Of a stretch of 64,000 bases of DNA, positions 58,501 through 64,000 are shown in pieces. Numbering within the stretch: the first letter of the stretch is position 1; the number at the start of each line of letters is the position of its first letter. Source of the stretch: Vespula vulgaris (taxonomy: Eukaryota > Arthropoda > Insecta > Hymenoptera > Vespidae); NCBI RefSeq assembly GCF_905475345.1, contig NC_066595.1, forward strand, positions 6,588,501 to 6,652,500, in the 5' to 3' direction. The notes under the pieces were generated by a model. That model had not been told where the DNA came from. It did no database searches and was given only the letters and a program-made list of their open reading frames with translations. The translations under genes and the position numbers were made by a program.

Positions 58501-61134
58501 TTGTGAAGTCAGGCGTAAGTAACAATTCCATTTTAAGGATGATCCGAGATAATGCTATGAATGAAAAGAAGAGGGAATAACATAGAACTGTGGAGGCACA
58601 TCTGAGTCTATACCGACATTGTCCAATTTTGATCCTCGTGTACTTTCTCTATACAATAAGCTCATGGATGCTCGATTGAACGATAATAAGAAAAAAATCG
58701 GACAATGAACGTTCACTTTAAAGGCAAACATTGCGTCGGTGGTCACGATAGAGTTCGAGTTCGTTTTTCTTACTTTTCCCATATATATCTTCCTTCTGTC
58801 CATTCTTTTATTAAAAAAAAAGAAAAAAAAGAAAACGGACGCACGAGCTACTCGTCGTTTCGCACAAATAAACATCAATACATTGGTCAGTGCGAACTCG
58901 CAAACGCAACCCGATGTTAAAAGGTTCTTGATAGGCTCAGGAAGGATTCAACGTTAGCTACGGTACAGGCTAAGTCCTTGCTCAAAGATCAGACCCTCTT
59001 TATCCACTTGTTTAGATCTCCACGCGTAAGAATCAATAGTCTGTAAACAAACTTATTTGAAATACACAATGGAATTCAAAATAAAGAAATATATATATCG
59101 ATCTTTATTCTTTATGAAATAGAACAAATTTCTATGAAATCGATCATTCGCGAAAGCATTTTTCTTGACCAATAGTTAATATCTTGGGTATACTGCAATA
59201 TCGTGATTTTATGAGGAGACTTACCTGCTGATAGCTTTGAAACACTCGACAAAATGGCGTCTTGACTACGTCGAACAAGATGGCATGTTGGTTGGTCATT
59301 TTACGAGGACTTTATGGACACCTTAATGACTGCGGCACAAACATATATCTATGGATATTATCTGTGTATATGTGTATATATATATAAACGGAGTCCATTT
59401 CGCGTATGACCACGTGAGTGCTCATTGCACTGGCTAGTGACGCGATAAAATAAACTTTTCGTCTAATACAGCATGAAGAAATCCAAAGGAGAAATCAAAG
59501 AGGCTACATGTCCACGAATACGGAAAATTTCTCTAAGTATTAATTAGTAATTACATGAGTTTTAACGAACTATAATCAATCATAGTATTTTATATTAATT
59601 ATACGCGTTTTAAACTTCTTCTTCCATAAACGTGATTTCTCAGATACTATATATCACCGGAGACAATTACATCATAAATGATCCGATGACTTCGTCATCT
59701 GATTACGGTCTTCGCATATAGAATAGCTACGTGTATATAAGATGTGGACACAGAAGAATGCTCATCAATATCGTATTCATAGGAAAAGAGGCAAGTTCAT
59801 CGGAGCAACGAGAACTCGTGTCTCATGACGTTGCAGTTTTCGTCGAGGATTTATCGATTACCAATTATAGCTATTTAATCGTAGAAGCTTGTCATTTATT
59901 CCGATCGCTTTCCCGATCCTGTTTTCGACCCTATACACTTCGTTGATAAAAAAATGTATCTAAGAGAAAATCATGATAATCATGATAATCATGAGTATTG
60001 GGAAATTGTACACCGTAACGAACACGATGGCACCTATATCTCTTTATGATTAGGTCGTTGCGGTGATGATTCTGATACGGAAAGTGAACCAGGTATACCT
60101 CTGAAACGAAAACAACGTAGGAGTAGAACAACGTTCACTGGAGAACAACTCGAACAACTCGAGGCTGCTTTTCAACGTGCTCAGTATCCAGATGTTTATG
60201 CTAGAGAAGAATTGGCTCAGAGAACGGGCTTAACAGAAGCTAGGATTCAAGTGAGTTATTTTCTTTGAAATTCTACTCGATAATATCTGTAAGCAAAAAG
60301 ATTAAAACGATTAAGTAAAAAATCATCAGAAGATTATTTATACTTATCATCATCTTCAAAAAGTGTCACTCGCATCAACATCCGTGTTCTAGGTCTGGTT
60401 CAGCAATCGGAGAGCTCGCCTTCGTAAACACGCAGGAAGCATAACACATTCTGTACCAAGTTTACCCCTAACGCCCTGTCAATACGCTGCAGCGAGTCAC
60501 GAGTTGGCTCAGATCGCTCAAATACCTCAAATGCCAAGCGAAATACCTCAAGTACCAACGAGTTTACATCATAGCCCGACGGCTCTGCACCAAACACCGA
60601 ATACCGTTCACCAAGTTGTTGGAAGCGTTTCCCAGATGACCACGTCGATGGCTCCAATCCCTACGACGATGAGCAACACTTTACAAGGACATGCTGTCTC
60701 CATTTCGGAACACTTGACTTCCCTCTCTGGACATATGAATAGCATGCAAATCAGTCAAGTGCCGTCCATTCAACCTCCAGTTGCTCATGGTGCTCCCACA
60801 TCTTTGACTCCTAATACTGGTACCTTGATAAATGTCTCATCGAATCCAGGTTCCTAAAAATACAATATTTCATTATTAATTTATTGTTTTTTAAGGGAAT
60901 ACAGACTGGTCCAGAACACAGCTCACTTGGGGACAGTTTAATCATTTTCAAGGTAGCGAATATTCGTCGAGTCACGTGACTAGCCATCAACATGCCGCGC
61001 ACGCAGCTCATGGTACCCACTCTTCGAATACCGCGAATACCGCAAGCACAACGGCCGAATGGTACGACCAGAGTTACGACTATGCCCAACACGCCCAACT
61101 CAACTATCATCGCAGCGTGGGTGGAATATACTAG
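47781..61134 (+). CDS. gooseberry-neuro, Pax3/7-family transcription factor, 6 exons
   Basis: Nuclear DNA-binding regulator, about 456 residues, joined from 47781-47832, 48435-48748, 51252-51363, 60054-60250, 60393-60849 and 60896-61134 (446 residues if exon 5 ends at 60819). Domains: paired domain about 18-140, octapeptide YTIDGILG 151-158, acidic DDSDTESEPG linker, homeodomain 180-239 with S50 in WFSNRRARLRK. The tail is rich in His, Thr, Pro and Gln and ends in HRSVGGIY. The start MDVTSGMRPIFSGYPFQ, the EGFSDPPSVSSISRLLRG block without the APS insertion of Gsb, and the IPLKRKQRR and RLRKHAG junctions all match Gsb-n. In Drosophila gsb-n acts mainly in the developing CNS downstream of gsb; this is inferred here. 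An in-frame ATG at 47637 could add 48 residues, but the family start favours 47781. Unusual: Met22 where paired domains have Val (GQGRMNQ). Confidence 0.93.
47833..48434 (+). other. gsb-n intron 1 (602 bp)
   Basis: Moderate GC, phase 1. No repeat or clear motif beyond a purine-rich AAGAAG patch near 47940-47970. Confidence 0.85.
48435..48748 (+). CDS. gsb-n exon 2 (paired box, main part)
   Basis: 314 bases, exactly the length of gsb exon 2. Encodes GQGRMNQLGG to WEIRDTLVK. Acceptor TTCACAG|GGCAAG, donor GAAG|GTAAAG, phase 0. Confidence 0.95.
49209..49279. repeat. (CGT)n trinucleotide array
   Basis: About 23 CGT units with one ATT interruption. The run of arginines it reads as on the + strand is not a protein. 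Confidence 0.92.
49974..49986. promoter_or_regulatory. GGGCCTGAGGCCC (AP-2-type site)
   Basis: Hyphenated palindrome containing GCCTGAGGC, an exact match to the TFAP2 consensus GCCNNNGGC (SCCTSRGGS form). It is flanked by ATTAATACGGCATTTAATG-like homeodomain cores at about 49937-49956 in gsb-n intron 2. Function inferred. Confidence 0.35.
51252..51363 (+). CDS. gsb-n exon 3 (end of paired box and octapeptide)
   Basis: Encodes EGFSDPPSVSSISRLLRG, a GRPGDDGKKD linker and the octapeptide YTIDGILG. Acceptor GCACGCAG|GAAGG, donor GGCG|GTGAGT, phase 1. Confidence 0.93.
51364..60053 (+). other. gsb-n intron 3 (8.7 kb)
   Basis: The largest intron in the window, with no supported exon. GC-richer blocks occur at about 51880-52080 (two GGATTA motifs and GGATTTAATC), 52860-53050 (with the 18-bp GC palindrome), 53820-53945 (another GGATTAGCC) and 55860-56000. 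Microsatellites are (TTC)n at about 52100-52200, (CT)n at about 52530-52570 and 54000-54030, GA/CT at about 56380-56425 and 56770-56805, and GA at about 57210-57245 and 57530-57560. The stretch 58250-60050 is mostly AT-rich. Confidence 0.7.
52951..52968. promoter_or_regulatory. 18-bp perfect GC palindrome
   Basis: CGGGGCCTCGAGGCCCCG equals its reverse complement and contains GCCTCGAGGC, a GCC-N4-GGC AP-2-like arrangement. Related GGGGCCT motifs occur at about 49973, 23595 and 19816. Function inferred. Confidence 0.35.
60054..60250 (+). CDS. gsb-n exon 4 (linker and homeodomain residues 1-46)
   Basis: Encodes RCGDDSDTESEPGIPLKRK and the homeodomain to ARIQ. Acceptor ATGATTAG|GTCG, donor TTCAA|GTGAGT, phase 0 between homeodomain residues 46 and 47, the classical paired-class position. 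Confidence 0.94.
60393..60849 (+). CDS. gsb-n exon 5 (recognition helix and Pro/His/Gln tail)
   Basis: Starts VWFSNRRAR; acceptor TGTTCTAG|GTCTGG. The frame remains open to a TAA at 60855-60857, but clear in-family coding resumes downstream, so an intron is inferred. The donor is either CCAG|GTTCCT (60849) or ACTG|GTACCT (60819); both keep phase 1 and both are weak. Confidence 0.8.
60896..61134 (+). CDS. gsb-n exon 6 (C-terminal tail)
   Basis: Encodes a base-completed Gly, then NTDWSRTQLTWGQFNHF, a Ser/His/Ala/Thr stretch and DYAQHAQLNYHRSVGGIY before TAG. Acceptor TTTTTTAAG|GGAAT. Coding is supported by codon pattern and a Trp/Tyr/His-rich Pax3/7-type ending. Confidence 0.82.
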
Positions 61135-61761
61135 CCGAAGATGCTTCTCGATCCGATGGATAATCTGAAATCATCGATCGAATTTATTTTTGTACATAAT
61201 ACATTTACGCTTTATGATCAAAACCAACTGATAATTTGATGTCCTTCTACCTTATTAAATTTTATCTAGGAAACCAAAGCTATATGACGAAACCGTAACG
61301 ATTAGAGAAATTCGCTTTTCTCATGCTGTTTGTCAATGTCAACGTTGTTTTCAAATAGTTACGCGAGCTCTGCTATTGTTGTTTGCATATGGATTCAAAG
61401 TATTATTAACGTTGTCAAGAAAAATTATGATGTTCCGCCTTTACATATAATCTATTTTTTCTATCGATTTAAGTGTCTAACAAATTGAAACAGTTCAAGG
61501 ATATGAAGAATTGTTTTCCTGACTTTTCTATTATCAATTCATCTTTTGATTTCATAATCTTACATATAATCTTTCAATGAACTAAGTAGTTCACTATGTA
61601 GATATCTACTCGCATAGGAATTAGAGATAAGACAAGAATTCTTAGAATACGTATATCAAGGCAATAAATTTATTGCATACTCTTCTTCAGATAGAAAGAT
61701 CTCTTCAGAAACGTACCGCGTCATTTGTTTAACATATCGATAAAGAAAAAATTAAGATTCG
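61135..61761. other. gsb-n 3' flank
   Basis: AT-rich, with no gene. An AATAAA at 61663-61668 is the likeliest gsb-n polyadenylation signal, giving a 3' UTR of about 530 bases. Confidence 0.5.
61663..61668 (+). terminator. gsb-n polyadenylation signal AATAAA
   Basis: Only clear AATAAA between the gsb-n stop and the next promoter, in the context GGCAATAAATTT. Confidence 0.4.
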
Positions 61762-61796
61762 TATAAGAGGCCAGACGAGAGCGAGCACTATCATTT
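61762..61796 (+). promoter_or_regulatory. TATA-Inr core promoter of the chitin-binding gene
   Basis: TATAAGAG at 61762-61769 is followed by TCATTT (TCAKTY initiator) at 61791-61796. If A61793 is +1, the TATA box starts at -31, the expected spacing. The 5' UTR would be 17 bases to the ATG at 61810. Such TATA promoters are typical of tissue-specific secreted or cuticular genes. Confidence 0.6.
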
Positions 61797-61809
61797 TACA
61801 AGCTAGAAA

Positions 61810-61839
61810 ATGTACGCGCTTCGATTGTCGATTGTGTGG
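61810..61839 (+). CDS. chitin-binding gene exon 1
   Basis: Ten codons, MYALRLSIVW. Donor GTGTGG|GTAAGT, phase 0. The signal peptide is split between exons 1 and 2, as is usual for insect cuticle and peritrophin genes. Confidence 0.8.
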
Positions 61840-64000
61840 GTAAGTAAATATAGTGAAAAATTGCATCGTAGTTGTTCACTCTTCAATATTTTCATTCGGA
61901 CATTTTCATTCGGATGTATCAAGCACGATAGGCTTAAACAAGAACTTTCTAATAATCGTTTCAGATATTCATTGTCCTTGAAAGCGTGAAATGTTCGATT
62001 TCGGACGTTCTCGATTACAACAGGGCAGCTATCACCATCGAAAAAAATGACACGAATCCTTGCAATGCAACGAGAGAGTGTTTAAGTTGTACGACATCCA
62101 GACTATGTATACCTGACGAGTCGTCAAACAAATTGAAACAGATCATGACGATAAATTGCTCTATGGTTTATAACAAACCCTATTGCGATATAGACACTGG
62201 TTTGTGCACGAATGTAGCTCCAAATCATTGCCCTTCGAACGATTTCATCTGTCCTTCTATCGATGGGGTGTATCCCGATCCTAACAATTGCGCAAGATAT
62301 CACATTTGTGTGAACGGTTATAGAATAACGAATACTTGTCCGCCTAACAACATATACGATACACAATTGGAAAATTGCAAGTTCTCTCGTTATTCCTATG
62401 GCTGCATTACCATTAATTGCAAAGGTAAGGAGGGCCAGTATTTCGTTTATCCAACAAACGATAAAATATATGGAACATGTGTTAATGAACAACCATATTT
62501 TATTGGGCGATGCAAGGCATACGAGAAATTTGATATTAATTTGAAAAGATGTACTAGAGTTTGCAAACGTGTTGAAAATCAACCTACCGATGACTGTCAA
62601 AAGTATATACGTTGCGCCCAAATTGGAATAGGAAGATACGAACCAGTTTTGCAATACTGTGCCTGTGATAAAGGCTTTGATGAGGATAAAGGTATCTGCA
62701 TAAAGGAAGCAAAATGTTTGAACAAGACGAATTCTTGCAAAACGGAAACACTCCTTGCCGATCTATTGGGCCTTCCGCAGTCGTCTAATTTCATCATCAA
62801 TAATTCGGATAATAAGAATAGTAACAACAGTATATCTAATGGTAATGACAATGCAAACGGGAATATTGTGAACGGCAATAGTAACAAAAATAATTCGAAT
62901 TCTGGTAATGTAAGTAATGTAAGGAGACCAGCATTACGTCAATTCATTATCAATAATTCAGAAAATAGTCAAGGTTCGAATAAGGTGTCCAATGGCAACG
63001 ATGAGGCAAATGGTAATATAGTTAATGGCAATGACAATGCTAATAATAAGAACGAAGGTGACGTAGGTAACGAAGTGCGCAGACCTGGTCTACGCCCTTT
63101 AATTATTAATAATTCAGGAAATAGTCATGGTTCGAATAAGGTGTCCAATGGAAACGATAATGAAAATGGTAATATAGTTAATGGCAATGGCAATGCTAAT
63201 AATAAGAACGAAGGTGACGTAGGTAACGAAGTGCGTAGACCTGGTCTACGTCCTTTAATTATTAATAATTCAGAAAATAGTCATGGTTCGAATAAGGTGT
63301 CCAATGGAAATGATAATGAAAATGGTAATATAGTTAATGGCAATGGCAATGCTAATAATAAGAACGAAGGTGACGTAGGTAACGAAGTGCGCAGACCTGG
63401 TTTACGCCCTTTAATTATTAATAATTCAGGAAATAATCACAGTGATAATAATGTGTCTAATGGCAACGATAGCGAGAATGGTAATATAGTTAATGGCAAT
63501 GGCAATGCTAATAATAAAAATGAAGGTGACGTAGGTAACGAAATAGCGCACAAACCTGGTTTACGTCCTTTAATAATTAATAATTCAGAAAATAGTCACA
63601 GTGATAATGATGTATCTAACGGCGATGATAGAGAGAATGGTAATATAGTTAATGGCAATGGCAATGGAAATAATTCAAATTCTGGCGGTGTAGGCAACAG
63701 ACTTGATCTACGTCCTTTAATAATTAATAATTCAGAAAATAGTCACAGTGATAATGATGTATCTAACGGCGACGATAGAGAGAATGGTAATATAGTTAAT
63801 GGAAATGGCAATGGAAATAATTCAAATTCTGGCGATGTAGGCAACAGACTTGATCTACGTCCTTTAATAATTAATAATTCAGAAAATAGTCACAGTGATA
63901 ATGATGTATCTAACGGCGACGATAGAGAGAATGGTAATATAGTTAATGGCAATGGCAATTCTAATAACGAGAATCAAGGTAACGTAAGTAATCATAATTG
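61810..64000 (+). CDS. Secreted chitin-binding (CBM14/peritrophin-A-like) protein with Asn-rich tandem repeats, partial at 3' end
   Basis: Joined from 61810-61839 and 61965 onward; the frame is still open at 64000, so the 3' end is missing. Residues 1-20 (MYALRLSIVWIFIVLESVKC) form a signal peptide, so the product is exported. A Cys-rich head follows: residues 99-157 fit the six-cysteine CBM14 pattern, with the hallmark VYPDPNNCARYHICVNG and CPPNNIYD. Two further Cys-rich segments (about 162-260) look like diverged, incomplete CBM14 units. From about residue 280 the protein is low-complexity, Asn/Gly/Ser-rich and in 49-53-residue repeats, each with IINNS and V-S-N sequons, so heavy N-glycosylation is expected. 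Family knowledge suggests a peritrophic-matrix or cuticle mucin-like role; this is inferred. Its promoter is only about 0.6 kb after the gsb-n stop. I do not recognise a specific orthologue. Confidence 0.85.
61965..64000 (+). CDS. chitin-binding gene exon 2 (runs off the window)
   Basis: Acceptor GTTTCAG|ATATTC. A single frame of over 2 kb without a stop carries the rest of the signal peptide, the Cys-rich head and at least seven repeats. Confidence 0.85.
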   Translation, partial: MFIVLESVKCSISDVLDYNRAAITIEKNDTNPCNATRECLSCTTSRLCIPDESSNKLKQIMTINCSMVYNKPYCDIDTGLCTNVAPNHCPSNDFICPSIDGVYPDPNNCARYHICVNGYRITNTCPPNNIYDTQLENCKFSRYSYGCITINCKGKEGQYFVYPTNDKIYGTCVNEQPYFIGRCKAYEKFDINLKRCTRVCKRVENQPTDDCQKYIRCAQIGIGRYEPVLQYCACDKGFDEDKGICIKEAKCLNKTNSCKTETLLADLLGLPQSSNFIINNSDNKNSNNSISNGNDNANGNIVNGNSNKNNSNSGNVSNVRRPALRQFIINNSENSQGSNKVSNGNDEANGNIVNGNDNANNKNEGDVGNEVRRPGLRPLIINNSGNSHGSNKVSNGNDNENGNIVNGNGNANNKNEGDVGNEVRRPGLRPLIINNSENSHGSNKVSNGNDNENGNIVNGNGNANNKNEGDVGNEVRRPGLRPLIINNSGNNHSDNNVSNGNDSENGNIVNGNGNANNKNEGDVGNEIAHKPGLRPLIINNSENSHSDNDVSNGDDRENGNIVNGNGNGNNSNSGGVGNRLDLRPLIINNSENSHSDNDVSNGDDRENGNIVNGNGNGNNSNSGDVGNRLDLRPLIINNSENSHSDNDVSNGDDRENGNIVNGNGNSNNENQGNVSNHN
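62781..64000 (+). repeat. coding tandem repeat, 147-159 bp units
   Basis: Measured at the conserved TACGYC of LRPLIINNS, units start near 62935, 63091, 63247, 63403, 63562, 63709 and 63856, giving steps of 156, 156, 156, 159, 147 and 147 bp. A more degenerate unit precedes them from about 62781. All length changes are multiples of three. Units around 63091-63400 form one subtype (GNEVRRPGL linker) and those from 63709 on another (GNRLDL linker); within each subtype copies are nearly identical. The array continues past the window. Confidence 0.92.

Noticed and set aside
60855..60857. TAA as the true end of gsb-n
   Set aside because: Well-formed Pax3/7-like coding sequence (TDWSRTQLTWGQF to HRSVGGIY) resumes 38 bases later in a frame joined by a phase 1 GT-AG intron; an isoform ending here remains possible.
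62124..62887. Minus-strand frames over the chitin-binding gene
   Set aside because: Antisense shadows of a clearly better plus-strand frame that has a signal peptide and CBM14 cysteines.
62781..64000. CRISPR-like direct repeats
   Set aside because: Units are 147-159 bp, contiguous and in-frame coding, without spacers; this is a protein repeat in a eukaryotic gene.
1..64000. Intact transposable elements
   Set aside because: I saw no transposase, reverse transcriptase or integrase frame and no convincing terminal inverted repeats; old fragments below recognition cannot be excluded without a repeat-library search.

Overview
The window is eukaryotic and almost certainly insect genomic DNA. Genes are split by GT-AG introns of about 46 bp to 8.7 kb, the non-coding DNA is AT-rich, and microsatellites, above all (GA)n/(CT)n, are very dense. 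The two Pax genes closely resemble insect gooseberry and gooseberry-neuro. A hymenopteran (bee, wasp or ant) is my best guess from overall character; the species cannot be fixed from the sequence alone.

Layout, all genes on the + strand: (1) 1301-9932, a three-exon haem globin of 193 residues with an N-terminal MGC acylation motif and the classical globin introns B12.2 and G7.0. (2) 9933-20442, a gene-free 10.5 kb stretch rich in microsatellites. (3) 20443-31982, gooseberry (gsb), six exons, about 450 residues, with paired domain, octapeptide and S50 homeodomain. (4) 31983-47780, 15.8 kb between the Pax genes, without a recognisable gene but with several GC-richer islands that may be regulatory. 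(5) 47781-61134, gooseberry-neuro (gsb-n), six exons, about 456 residues (446 with an alternative donor), with introns of 2.5 and 8.7 kb. (6) 61810 to the window end, the 5' part of a secreted chitin-binding (peritrophin-A/CBM14-like) protein. Behind a TATA-Inr promoter it has a signal peptide, a cysteine-rich head and an Asn-rich tail of 147-159 bp tandem repeats that runs off the window.

gsb and gsb-n are tandem paralogues. Intron phases through the paired box are identical (1, 0, 1), but the homeobox intron differs. In Drosophila this pair acts in segment polarity and CNS patterning. The large introns here hold striking palindromic homeodomain-type motifs: a perfect 20-bp double TAATTA palindrome, two TAAT-N3-ATTA sites and a back-to-back NK-2-type palindrome upstream. 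These are candidates for auto- or cross-regulatory elements. No tRNA, rRNA, CRISPR array or intact transposable element was recognised. Splice junctions were assembled by eye from reading frame, phase and family similarity; there is no transcript evidence.
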